NCBI GenBank assembly: GCA_023241745.1
Contig: JALQCY010000002.1
Span: 558,001 to 622,000 of the forward strand
Source of the DNA: Isoptericola peretonis
Lineage (GTDB): Bacteria > Actinomycetota > Actinomycetes > Actinomycetales > Cellulomonadaceae
Direction: 5' to 3'
Length of the DNA: 64,000 nucleotides
The position numbers were made by a program, and so were the translations under genes. Each line of letters begins with the position of its first letter. The stretch's first letter is position 1. The notes under the pieces were generated by a model, which worked only from the letters and a program-made list of their open reading frames with translations, was not told the DNA's origin and searched no databases. Positions 1 to 8,028 of the stretch are shown here, piece after piece.

Positions 1-51
1 GCGTCGCCGCCGGCGTCGCCGCCCCCCACCCCCGTTCGAAAGGAACACTCC

Positions 52-1824
52 GTGCTCCGCACCCACACGGCCGGCTCTCTGCGGGCCGAGCACATCGGTC
101 AGACCGTCACCCTCACGGGGTGGGTCGATCGGCGCCGGGATCACGGGGGAGTGGCCTTCATCGACCTGCGCGACGCCTCGGGGATCTCTCAGGTCGTCAT
201 CCGCGACGAGGCCGTGGCGCACCCGCTGCGCGCCGAGTTCGTGCTGCAGGTGACCGGGGAGGTGGGACGCCGCCCGGAGGGCAACGCGAACCCGAACCTC
301 GCGACGGGGGAGATCGAGGTCGTGGCCAAGGAGGTCGTCGTCCTCAACGAGTCGGCGCCGCTGCCGTTCCAGGTCTCGACGGCGCTCGCGGACACCGAGG
401 TGATCGGCGAGGAGGCGCGCCTCAAGCACCGCTACCTCGACATCCGCAGGCCGTCCCAGGCGCACGCGCTCCGGCTCCGGTCACGCGCGAACGCCGCGGC
501 CCGCCGCGTCCTGGACGCCCACGACTTCGTCGAGGTCGAAACGCCCACGCTGACCCGCTCGACGCCCGAGGGCGCGCGCGACTTCCTGGTGCCCGCGCGC
601 CTGGCGCCCGGCTCCTGGTACGCGCTGCCGCAGAGCCCGCAGCTGTTCAAGCAGCTCCTCATGGTCGGCGGTCTCGAGCGCTACTACCAGATCGCCCGCT
701 GCTACCGCGACGAGGACTTCCGCGCCGACCGGCAGCCGGAGTTCACCCAGCTGGACGTCGAGCTGAGCTTCGTCGACCAGGACGACGTCATCGCCCTGGC
801 CGAGCAGGTCCTCGTCGCGCTGTGGAAGCTGATCGACGTCGAGATCCCCACGCCGATCGCGCGCATGACGTACGCCGAGGCGATGCGCCTGTACGGCACG
901 GACAAGCCCGACCTGCGGTTCGGCAACCCGCTCGTGGAGCTCACGGACTACTTCGCGGACACGCCGTTCCGCGTCTTCCAGGCCGAGTACGTGGGCGCCG
1001 TCGTCATGACCGGGGGAGCCTCGCAGCCGCGCCGCCAGTTCGACGCCTGGCAGGAGTGGGCCAAGCAGCGGGGCGCCAAGGGCCTCGCCTACGTGACCTA
1101 CGGCGAGGACGGCACGCTGGGCGGGCCGGTCGCGAAGAACCTGTCGGACGCCGAGCGCGAGGGCCTCGCGGCCGCCACCGGCGCGCAGCCGGGCGACGCG
1201 GTGTTCTTCGCCGCCGGGAAGACGGCGGAGGCGCGGGCCCTGCTCGGCGCCGCCCGCCTCGAGATCGCGCACCGCACCGGTCAGGTCGACGAGGACGCCT
1301 GGGCGTTCGTGTGGGTCGTGGACGCGCCGCTGTTCAAGCCGACCGGTGAGGACGACGACGTCGACCTGGGCCACTCGGCCTGGACCGCCGTGCACCACGC
1401 GTTCACCTCGCCGAAGCCCGAGTGGCTGGACACCTTCGAGTCCGACCCGGGCAACGCGCTCGCGTACGCCTACGACATCGTGTGCAACGGCAACGAGATC
1501 GGCGGCGGCTCGATCCGTATCCACCGTCGTGACGTGCAGGAGCGGGTCTTCGACGTCATGGGCATCGGTCCGGCGGAGGCCCAGGAGAAGTTCGGCTTCC
1601 TCCTCGACGCGTTCAAGTTCGGCGCCCCGCCGCACGGCGGCATCGCGTTCGGCTGGGACCGCATCGTCGCGCTGCTGACGAAGTCGCCGTCCATCCGCGA
1701 CGTCATCGCATTCCCGAAGTCGGGCGGCGGGTACGACCCGCTGACGGACGCCCCCGCTCCGATCACGCCGGAGCAGCGCAAGGAGGCCGGGGTGGACGCC
1801 GCCCCGCCGGCCCCGGCGGAGTGA
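52..1824 (+). CDS. aspS: Aspartyl-tRNA synthetase
   Basis: Class II aminoacyl-tRNA synthetase that charges tRNA-Asp in the cytoplasm (590 aa, normal bacterial length). An N-terminal OB-fold anticodon-binding domain (about 1-110) is followed by the catalytic core. Class II motif 2 is visible near residue 216 ([19 protein letters not shown]) and motif 3 near residue 530 ([13 protein letters not shown]); the bacterial insertion domain lies between them. The GTG start is preceded by AAAGGA at good spacing. The stop overlaps the next gene by 4 bases. Whether it is discriminating or also charges tRNA-Asn cannot be told here. Confidence 0.97.
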   Translation: MLRTHTAGSLRAEHIGQTVTLTGWVDRRRDHGGVAFIDLRDASGISQVVIRDEAVAHPLRAEFVLQVTGEVGRRPEGNANPNLATGEIEVVAKEVVVLNESAPLPFQVSTALADTEVIGEEARLKHRYLDIRRPSQAHALRLRSRANAAARRVLDAHDFVEVETPTLTRSTPEGARDFLVPARLAPGSWYALPQSPQLFKQLLMVGGLERYYQIARCYRDEDFRADRQPEFTQLDVELSFVDQDDVIALAEQVLVALWKLIDVEIPTPIARMTYAEAMRLYGTDKPDLRFGNPLVELTDYFADTPFRVFQAEYVGAVVMTGGASQPRRQFDAWQEWAKQRGAKGLAYVTYGEDGTLGGPVAKNLSDAEREGLAAATGAQPGDAVFFAAGKTAEARALLGAARLEIAHRTGQVDEDAWAFVWVVDAPLFKPTGEDDDVDLGHSAWTAVHHAFTSPKPEWLDTFESDPGNALAYAYDIVCNGNEIGGGSIRIHRRDVQERVFDVMGIGPAEAQEKFGFLLDAFKFGAPPHGGIAFGWDRIVALLTKSPSIRDVIAFPKSGGGYDPLTDAPAPITPEQRKEAGVDAAPPAPAE

Positions 1825-2684
1825 CGCTCGCGCTCGACGGGCGGGCGCTCTCCCCGGTCACCGAGGTGGCCGGGGTGCGCCTGCCCGCACGCTGGGCGCA
1901 GCACCCCGTGGTCGTCGCCGAGCACGCGCACGGCGGGTGGGTCGCGAGCCATGCCTGGTGCGACGACGACGCCTTCGTCGTGCGCCTGCGCTGGCGGGAG
2001 CGCCTCGACGGCGGGCGCCCGTTCGCCGTCGACCACGACGGCGCCGGGGTGAGCGTCCTGGCCGTCGGGAGCGCCGCGGGCGCCGCGCGCCTCATCCTCG
2101 CCGCCGACGCCGAATTGCGTCGGGGTGGCGGCGCGCCGGGCCCCGTGGTGCGTGCGTCCGCGCCGCGCGGCACCCACGCCGCGCTGGCGGCCCCGCGCGC
2201 GCCCCGCGACGGCGTCCCGGTCCCTTTCGACCGCCCTCCGTTCGACGCCTGGGACTGGTTCTGTACGACCGGGCCGCCGGCCGTGCAGCGGGCCGAGGAG
2301 CGCGTCGAGGAGCTGGCGGGTCCCGAGGGGCGGGCCGAGGTCGCGGCGTGCCTCGCGGTGTCCAACCCGCACGGTGAGCTGTCCGTCGACGAGCCCCGCT
2401 CCCGCTGGTGGGGCTGGCGCGACGACGACGGCGTGGTGCGGGCCGTGGCCGGGGCGTCGCGTCGCGTCCCCGGCCGCCCGTGGACCCTCGGGTCGATCGG
2501 CACCGACCCCGACTGGCGCGGCAGGGGGATCGCCGCGGCGGTGACCGCCGCGGCCACCCGCGCGGGCCTCGCCGAGTCGCCGATGGTGACCCTCGGCATG
2601 TACGCCCACAACGAGGCCGCCCGTCGCGTCTACCGGCGGCTGGGATTCCGCCTCGTCCAGGAGTTCGAGAGCTCTCGGCCCTGA
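1821..2684 (+). CDS. GNAT-family N-acetyltransferase
   Basis: A 287-residue protein with a C-terminal GNAT fold. The acetyl-CoA loop is seen as [12 protein letters not shown] near residue 230, followed by [13 protein letters not shown], the usual beta-6/alpha-4 end of the family. The N-terminal 200 residues are less conserved. The GTG start overlaps the aspS stop (GTGA), so it is probably translationally coupled to aspS. Its 3' end overlaps the convergent monooxygenase gene by 55 bases. The substrate cannot be inferred. Confidence 0.85.
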   Translation: MTLALDGRALSPVTEVAGVRLPARWAQHPVVVAEHAHGGWVASHAWCDDDAFVVRLRWRERLDGGRPFAVDHDGAGVSVLAVGSAAGAARLILAADAELRRGGGAPGPVVRASAPRGTHAALAAPRAPRDGVPVPFDRPPFDAWDWFCTTGPPAVQRAEERVEELAGPEGRAEVAACLAVSNPHGELSVDEPRSRWWGWRDDDGVVRAVAGASRRVPGRPWTLGSIGTDPDWRGRGIAAAVTAAATRAGLAESPMVTLGMYAHNEAARRVYRRLGFRLVQEFESSRP

Positions 2685-4117
2685 GCGCCGTCGGACGTCG
2701 CTCCGGGCGACCGCGCGTCGGCGAGATAGCCGTCCGGGCGCACGAGCAGCGTCGTGTCACGACCGTCGGCGCGGCGCACGACCGCCCGGTCGGCGGCGGA
2801 GAGCTCGCCGGGCGCCAGGGGGACGTCCGCCGGTGGGCCCGAGGCGGGCGCGACGAGCACGAACCGCCCGGCGCGCAGCGCCTCGGCGAGCCGGCCCCCC
2901 GACCCGCCGGGCACCAGGGCGACGTCCGGCACGCGGCGGCCGGCAGCCGGATGCGCGCCGGGCGGAGCCGGGTACCGCACGCCGAGGGCCGAGACCGTCG
3001 TGGCGGCGCGCCGTCGCACGGGCGCCGCGCGCGCCAGGACGCCAGCCGCGGCCGCGCGCAGGGCCGACGCCGCCGGACCCCGGCGGGTGGCGACCCGCAG
3101 GATCGTGCCGCTGGTGCGCAGCACCTGCCTGCCGACGGGGTGGCGTTCGGCCGCGTACCCGTCGAGGACGCCCTCGTCGGCGCCCCGGACCACGGCGGAC
3201 AGCCGCCATGACAGGTTCGCCGCGTCCTGGAGCCCCGTGTTCATGCCGAGACCACCCGCCGGGCTGTGCGCGTGCGCGGCGTCGCCGGCTAGCAGCACCC
3301 TCCCCGCGCGGTAGCGCGGCGCCTGCCGCTCGTCGGCGGCGAACCGGGTGGCGAACCGCAGCTCGGTCATGTCGTGGTCGTCCCCGAGGGTGGACCGCGC
3401 CAGGGCGCGCACCTCGTCGAGGTCGACCGGGCGGTCGTCGTCGGGGTGGAGCGCCTCGTCCCAGCCGATGAACCGGTACCAGGCGTCACCGAACGGGGCG
3501 AGGAAGCCGAGCGCGCCGCCGGCCGAGGCGACCGTGAGCGCGTCCTCCGGCGGGCGTCCGAGACGCACGTCGGCCAGCACCATCGCCTGGATCACCGTCT
3601 CCCCGGGGAACGGGACCCCCGCCGCCCGGCGCACCGTCGAGCGCACGCCGTCCGTGCCGACGACCCACGGCGAGCGCACCCGCGCGCCGGCCCCGTCCTC
3701 GTCGACCGTCGTGAGCGCGACCTCGGCCTCGTCCTGGGCGAGCCCGGTGACGCGGACGTCGTGCCGGAACGTCGCTCCGGCGTCCTCGGCGCGACGGCGC
3801 AGCAGGCGTTCCACCTCGAACTGCGGGGTGACGAGCACGAAGGGGAACCGCCCCGGCAGCATGTCGAGGCGCACGTCGACCCGCCCGAAGAGCCGGATGC
3901 GGCGGACCTGCCGGCCGCCGTCCACCAGCTCGTCCGCCAGGCCCCGGGCGTCCAGCACCTCGAGGGTCCGCGCATGCACCGCGAACGCCCGGGTGAGGTT
4001 GCTCAGGCCGGCGGGCCGCTTCTCGAGCACCGTCACGCGCGCGCCCGCCGTCGCCAGGTCCCCGGCCAGGAGGAGGCCGGTGGGGCCCGCCCCGACGACC
4101 ACCACGTCGGCGTCCAT
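2630..4117 (-). CDS. FAD-dependent aromatic-ring monooxygenase
   Basis: Group A flavoprotein hydroxylase family (495 aa): NAD(P)H-dependent hydroxylation of an aromatic or polyketide substrate is the family reaction. The dinucleotide-binding motif GAGPTG is at residues 9-14, the DG motif appears as [14 protein letters not shown] near residue 155, and the second FAD/ribityl motif as [19 protein letters not shown] near residue 280. Resembles rifampicin/pentachlorophenol-type monooxygenases, but the substrate is not predictable. ATG start 6 bases after a TAGGGT -10 box, so probably leaderless. Monocistronic; divergent from rarA. Confidence 0.85.
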   Translation of the reverse strand: MDADVVVVGAGPTGLLLAGDLATAGARVTVLEKRPAGLSNLTRAFAVHARTLEVLDARGLADELVDGGRQVRRIRLFGRVDVRLDMLPGRFPFVLVTPQFEVERLLRRRAEDAGATFRHDVRVTGLAQDEAEVALTTVDEDGAGARVRSPWVVGTDGVRSTVRRAAGVPFPGETVIQAMVLADVRLGRPPEDALTVASAGGALGFLAPFGDAWYRFIGWDEALHPDDDRPVDLDEVRALARSTLGDDHDMTELRFATRFAADERQAPRYRAGRVLLAGDAAHAHSPAGGLGMNTGLQDAANLSWRLSAVVRGADEGVLDGYAAERHPVGRQVLRTSGTILRVATRRGPAASALRAAAAGVLARAAPVRRRAATTVSALGVRYPAPPGAHPAAGRRVPDVALVPGGSGGRLAEALRAGRFVLVAPASGPPADVPLAPGELSAADRAVVRRADGRDTTLLVRPDGYLADARSPGATSDGAQGRELSNSWTRRNPSRR

Positions 4118-4123
4118 GCGCCC

Positions 4124-4129
4124 ACCCTA
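4124..4129 (-). promoter_or_regulatory. -10 box, leaderless promoter of the FAD monooxygenase
   Basis: TAGGGT on the minus strand, 6 bases before the ATG at 4117. Spacing puts the transcription start at or next to the start codon. Confidence 0.6.
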
Positions 4130-4191
4130 GGGCGAGTCACGTCACACCCGCCGCGGGCACCGGACCGGCCGGGCGCGTGGGTGGCGCTCCG

Positions 4192-4197
4192 TAGGCT
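4192..4197 (+). promoter_or_regulatory. -10 box, leaderless promoter of rarA
   Basis: TAGGCT followed by 7 bases and the rarA ATG at 4205; no Shine-Dalgarno sequence can fit between. Confidence 0.6.
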
Positions 4198-4204
4198 GAG
4201 GCGC

Positions 4205-5593
4205 ATGGACCTGTTCGACGCCGCGCTCACCGGCACCCGCGGCACGCCGGCAACCGGCCGCGCCGGCTCGAGCGCACCCCTGGCCGTGCGGATGCGACCG
4301 GCAGCCCTCGAGGAGGTCGCGGGGCAGGCGCACCTGCTCGTGCCCGGTTCGCCGCTGCGCCGGCTGGTGGAGCCCGACGACGAGTCGGCCCGTCGCGCCG
4401 CGCCCGGGTCGGTGATCCTCTGGGGCCCGCCCGGGGTGGGCAAGACCACGCTCGCCTACCTCGTCGCGACCGTCTCCGGTCGCCGGTTCGTCGAGCTCTC
4501 GGCCGTCACCGCCGGCGTGAAGGAGGTGCGCCAGGTCGTCGAGGACGCCCGGCGCCGGCTCGCCAGCGGCGGCGAGGAGACGGTGCTCTTCATCGACGAG
4601 GTGCACCGCTTCTCCAAGACGCAGCAGGACGCGCTGCTGCCCAGCGTCGAGAACCGCTGGGTCACCCTCGTCGCGGCCACCACCGAGAACCCCTCGTTCT
4701 CCGTCAACTCCCCGCTGCTGAGCCGCTCCCTCCTGCTCACGCTCAAGCCCCTCACCGCCGACGACGTCCGGGCGCTCGTGCGGCGCGCCGTCGCGGACGA
4801 GCGCGGCCTGGGCGGGGCGGTCGAGCTCGCGGACGACGCCGAGGACCAGCTGGTGCGGATGGCGGGCGGCGACGCACGCAAGGCGCTGACGATCCTCGAG
4901 GCGGCGGCGGGCGCCGCCCTCGCCGACGCCGGCCCGGGGCGCGCCGCCGACGACCCGGTGCCCGTGGACCTCGACACCGTCGAGCGGGCCGTCGACGTGG
5001 CCGCCGTGCGCTACGACCGGGACGGCGACCAGCACTACGACGTCGTCTCCGCGTTCATCAAGTCGATCCGCGGTTCCGACGTGGACGCCGCCCTGCACTA
5101 CCTGGCCCGCATGGTCGCCGCGGGGGAGGACCCGCGCTTCATCGCGCGCCGGCTGGTGATCTCTGCCGCGGAGGACATCGGCATGGCCGACCCCTCGGCG
5201 CTGCAGACGGCCGTGGCCGCGGCGCAGGCCGTCCAGCTCATCGGGATGCCGGAGGGCCGGATCGTGCTCGCGGAGGCGGTCGTGCACCTCGCGACGGCGC
5301 CGAAGTCGAACCGGGCCTACGCCGGCATCGACGCGGCGCTCGCGGACGTGCGGGCCGGCAAGGTGGGCGTGGTGCCCGCGCACCTGCGGGACGCGCACTA
5401 CGCCGGGGCGGAGGGCCTCGGCCACGGCAAGGGCTACCGGTACGCCCACGACGCGCCGCACGCGATCGCCGCGCAGCAGTACCTGCCCGACGAGCTGGCC
5501 GGGCGGCGTTACTACGCGCCGAGCGACCGCGGCTTCGAGAAGCAGGTCACCGACCGCCTCACCCGGATCCGGGAGATCCTCGACGGCGCCTGA
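4205..5593 (+). CDS. rarA: Replication-associated recombination protein A (AAA+ ATPase)
   Basis: RarA/MgsA/WRNIP1 family (462 aa), an AAA+ ATPase acting at stalled replication forks. Walker [11 protein letters not shown] is near residues 73-82 and Walker [10 protein letters not shown] near 128-136; the C-terminal MgsA-type domain follows ([19 protein letters not shown]). The frame is open far upstream, but the ATG at 4205 gives the family N-terminus MDLFD and sits 7 bases after TAGGCT. Stands alone, convergent with the globin gene. Confidence 0.95.
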   Translation: MDLFDAALTGTRGTPATGRAGSSAPLAVRMRPAALEEVAGQAHLLVPGSPLRRLVEPDDESARRAAPGSVILWGPPGVGKTTLAYLVATVSGRRFVELSAVTAGVKEVRQVVEDARRRLASGGEETVLFIDEVHRFSKTQQDALLPSVENRWVTLVAATTENPSFSVNSPLLSRSLLLTLKPLTADDVRALVRRAVADERGLGGAVELADDAEDQLVRMAGGDARKALTILEAAAGAALADAGPGRAADDPVPVDLDTVERAVDVAAVRYDRDGDQHYDVVSAFIKSIRGSDVDAALHYLARMVAAGEDPRFIARRLVISAAEDIGMADPSALQTAVAAAQAVQLIGMPEGRIVLAEAVVHLATAPKSNRAYAGIDAALADVRAGKVGVVPAHLRDAHYAGAEGLGHGKGYRYAHDAPHAIAAQQYLPDELAGRRYYAPSDRGFEKQVTDRLTRIREILDGA

Positions 5594-5623
5594 CCGTGCC
5601 CAGCGACGGAGCCCCGCGGGCGC

Positions 5624-6064
5624 TCAGGAACGCTCGAGCTCGATCAGCGCGCCCGCCATCGCCCGGTAGACCTCGTCCCACGCGGCGGCCACCTCGGGGG
5701 TGACGGCGTCCCCCAGCACCTCGACGATCGCCGCGAACAGGTGCTCGTGGACCACGTCGTACTGCGCGGGCTGCACCTCGACCGCCCGGTGGCGGCGCGC
5801 GACGGGGGCCAGCAGCTCCCGCGGGTCGGCGTCCTCGTCGGCGACGAGGAGGGCGGCACACGAGGCGATGGCCGAGGCCAGCGCGCGCTGCTGGGTGCCG
5901 TCGGCGAGGCGGTCGGCGGAGAACATGGTGCCCACCAGCGCGGGGTGCTGGTCCAGGAGGGTCCGGTAGAAGATCGCGGTGATGTCGTCGATGGAGTCCT
6001 CGACCACGGGCAGGGTGGAACGGACGACCTCCGCGGAGCGGGGCGAGAGCGTGGGCGCAGACAT
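5624..6064 (-). CDS. Single-domain globin (flavohemoglobin-like heme domain)
   Basis: A 146-residue protein resembling only the heme domain of flavohemoglobins. The proximal histidine lies in ARRHRAVEVQPAQYDVVHEHL, closely matching the F-helix region of Hmp; no FAD or NAD reductase domain follows. Likely binds O2 or NO; without its own reductase it would need a partner flavoprotein. The ATG at 6064 has GAAGGAG upstream, and longer in-frame starts have no family support. Convergent with rarA, divergent from rpsD. Confidence 0.85.
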   Translation of the reverse strand: MSAPTLSPRSAEVVRSTLPVVEDSIDDITAIFYRTLLDQHPALVGTMFSADRLADGTQQRALASAIASCAALLVADEDADPRELLAPVARRHRAVEVQPAQYDVVHEHLFAAIVEVLGDAVTPEVAAAWDEVYRAMAGALIELERS

Positions 6065-6177
6065 CGTGCGGACTCCTTCGTCGCGACGGGCGCCGGCGGG
6101 GACCGGCGAGGCACAGTCAAGCGGCTGACGCTCGCGGCGACAAGGGGCGCCACGTCGGCCGGCCCCGCGCGATGCGG

Positions 6178-6372
6178 TAAGATGCTCAGGTTGCCGATTT
6201 CCGGCGACCGCCTGGGACCTCGGCCCCGTGAGCACTCCTTCACCTCGGTTCGTCCGGTATCCCGGACCGTCCCGGAGTAGGACGCTCCATCGGCTGGTCC
6301 CGCACCCGACCGCCCCTCGCGGGCCGGCTTCGGGTGTGACCTCATCCATCACCACAGGACAGGAAGCAACCA
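6178..6372 (+). promoter_or_regulatory. rpsD promoter and long 5' leader
   Basis: The 308-bp space between the globin and rpsD genes holds no gene. A -10 box TAAGAT lies at 6178-6183; no clear -35 is seen. If used, it gives an untranslated leader of about 180 bases, unusual in this compact genome. The leader can fold, for example GTCCGG-TATC-CCGGAC at 6252-6267, and ends with CAGGAAG before the GTG. S4 autoregulates through mRNA in other bacteria, so a feedback leader is a reasonable inference, not shown. Confidence 0.45.
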
Positions 6373-6999
6373 GTGACCGCTGTCACCAAGTCGCGCCGCC
6401 AGGTCCGCCTGAGCCGCAAGCTCGGCCTCGCGCTGACCCCGAAGGCCGTCCGCCACTTCGAGAAGCGCCCGTACCCCCCGGGTGAGCACGGCCGCGCCCG
6501 CCGCCGCACCGAGTCGGACTACGCGGTCCGCCTCCGCGAGAAGCAGCGCCTGCGCGCCCAGTACATGCTGCGCGAGAAGCAGCTCCTCAAGGTCTACGAG
6601 GACGCCCGCAAGCACCCGGGCCTGACCGGTGAGGTCATGGTCGAGGACCTCGAGACGCGCCTCGACGCGCTCGTGCTGCGCGCCGGCTTCGGCCGCACCA
6701 TGCTGCAGGCCCGCCAGGCCGTGACGCACCGTCACATCCTGGTGGACGGCAAGATCGTCGACCGCCCGTCGTTCCGCGTGAAGCCCGGCCAGACCGTCCA
6801 GGTCAAGCCGAAGTCGCAGACCACGACGCCGTTCCAGGTCGCCGCCGCCGGTGCGCACCGCGACGTCCTGCCGGCCGTCCCGGGCTACCTCGACGTCAAC
6901 CTCGAGAAGCTGTCGGCCACGCTGACCCGGAAGCCGAAGCGCGCCGAGGTCCCCGTGACCTGCGAGGTGCAGCTCGTGGTCGAGTTCTACGCGCGCTGA
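6373..6999 (+). CDS. rpsD: 30S ribosomal protein S4
   Basis: Primary 16S rRNA-binding protein that nucleates 30S assembly (208 aa). The family hallmarks FEKRPYPPGEHGRARRR near residue 35, the S4 RNA-binding domain (about 98-160) and the C-terminal VQLVVEFYAR are present. It is the cysteine-free form with N-terminal SRRQVRLSRKLGLALTPK, lacking the zinc-binding cysteines of C+ paralogues. As in Streptomyces it stands outside the rpoA operon and near alaS. GTG start. Confidence 0.98.
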   Translation: MTAVTKSRRQVRLSRKLGLALTPKAVRHFEKRPYPPGEHGRARRRTESDYAVRLREKQRLRAQYMLREKQLLKVYEDARKHPGLTGEVMVEDLETRLDALVLRAGFGRTMLQARQAVTHRHILVDGKIVDRPSFRVKPGQTVQVKPKSQTTTPFQVAAAGAHRDVLPAVPGYLDVNLEKLSATLTRKPKRAEVPVTCEVQLVVEFYAR

Positions 7000-7018
7000 C
7001 CCTGCGCATCGCCGTACC

Positions 7019-7058
7019 GGACGCCCCGTCACCCGCCTGCGCGGGGGGCGGGGCGTCC
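7019..7058 (+). terminator. rpsD terminator hairpin
   Basis: Inverted repeat GGACGCCCCG / CGGGGCGTCC with a further CCCGC/GCGGG pairing inside the loop, 20 bases after the rpsD stop. No U-run, as is usual in high-GC actinobacteria. Confidence 0.75.
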
Positions 7059-7129
7059 GCCGTCCCACCGCAGGTCGCCCGGGATAGGGTGACTGCCGAC
7101 CGTCTGACGCCTGTGCGAGGAGAGATCTG

Positions 7130-7516
7130 ATGTCGATGGGTGACGTGGCCGGGCTCATCGCGGCCGTCGCGTTCGTGCTGCTGGTGGGCCTGCTCGCGAT
7201 CCCGCTCGTGAAGCTGGGGCGGGTGCTCGACGAGACGACGCGCTCCATCCGCGAGGTCACGGAGCACTCCGTGCCGATCCTCGACGAGGCGGCCACCACG
7301 GTGGCGTCGACGAACGACCAGCTGGTCAAGGTCGACACCATCACCACCTCCGCCGCCCAGGTGAGCGAGAACGTGTCCGCCCTGGCGGGGCTCTACGCCT
7401 CGACGCTCGGCCGTCCGCTCGTGAAGGTCGCGGCGTTCTCCTACGGCGTGCGCCAGGCCTTCGCGCGGGCCTCCCGCTCGAGCCGCGACGGCGGGTCCGA
7501 GAAGGCGGCCCGCTGA
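7130..7516 (+). CDS. DUF948 membrane-anchored protein
   Basis: A 128-residue protein with one N-terminal membrane helix (about 8-28) and a soluble tail rich in amphipathic helix (REVTEHSVPILDEAATTV), matching the DUF948 family found upstream of alaS in many actinobacteria. Biochemical function unknown. ATG at 7130 with GAGGAGA 6 bases upstream; a second ATG two codons on is possible. Its stop overlaps the next start (TGATG), so the two are co-translated. Confidence 0.85.
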   Translation: MSMGDVAGLIAAVAFVLLVGLLAIPLVKLGRVLDETTRSIREVTEHSVPILDEAATTVASTNDQLVKVDTITTSAAQVSENVSALAGLYASTLGRPLVKVAAFSYGVRQAFARASRSSRDGGSEKAAR

Positions 7517-7896
7517 TGCGCCGGCTGTTCTGGGTGGGCGTCGGGGTCGTCGTCACCGTGGTCGTCGTCCAGCGCGGCCGCAAGATCGTGGCCCAGTACG
7601 CGCCCGTGGCCGTCGTCGACCGCGCCGAGCGGGCGGCGCAGGACGCCGGACGACGCGCGGAGACGTTCGTGGCCACGTTCCGTCGCGAGTTCACCCAGGC
7701 CCGCACCGCACGGGAGGCGGAGCTCACCGCGGCCCTGCTCGCGGAGGGTCAGCCGGACCCGGACGACGTGCGGGCGAGCGGGCTGCGGCCCGCCGACCTG
7801 CGCCGCGGTTCGGGCCACCCCCGGCACGCGGCTCCCGCCCCCGACCCGGAGGCGGAGATCGCCGCCGACGAGGCCGAGCTCGGCTACTCGTTCTGA
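7516..7896 (+). CDS. Small conserved membrane-associated protein (DUF6167-like)
   Basis: A 126-residue protein of unknown function. It has one N-terminal hydrophobic segment (FWVGVGVVVTVVVV, residues 5-18) followed by a charged, alanine-rich soluble region. Overlaps the DUF948 gene by one base and lies just before alaS, a pairing conserved in actinobacteria. Likely acts with the DUF948 protein at the membrane; this rests on neighbourhood only. Confidence 0.75.
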   Translation: MRRLFWVGVGVVVTVVVVQRGRKIVAQYAPVAVVDRAERAAQDAGRRAETFVATFRREFTQARTAREAELTAALLAEGQPDPDDVRASGLRPADLRRGSGHPRHAAPAPDPEAEIAADEAELGYSF

Positions 7897-7940
7897 GAAA
7901 TCTCGTTCCGACCACCCCCCGGCGGGCGGGAGAATAGGCA

Positions 7941-7963
7941 CGGCCGCCCCCGGCGGGCGGCCG
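7941..7963 (+). other. Hairpin in the alaS upstream region
   Basis: CGGCCGCCC / GGGCGGCCG with a 5-base loop, about 65 bases before the alaS ATG. It may end the two-gene upstream operon or lie in the alaS leader; GAGAAT at 7930-7935 is a possible -10 with TTCCGA 18 bases upstream. Confidence 0.45.
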
Positions 7964-8028
7964 CACGACCGTCCTGCCCGTCACCAGCCCACCGGCTCGA
8001 CACAGCCTCGACATCACTGAAGGACACC

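Noticed and set aside
2630..4117. Rifampicin monooxygenase (Rox-like)
   Set aside because: Shares only the general class A flavin monooxygenase motifs. Substrate specificity cannot be read from these.
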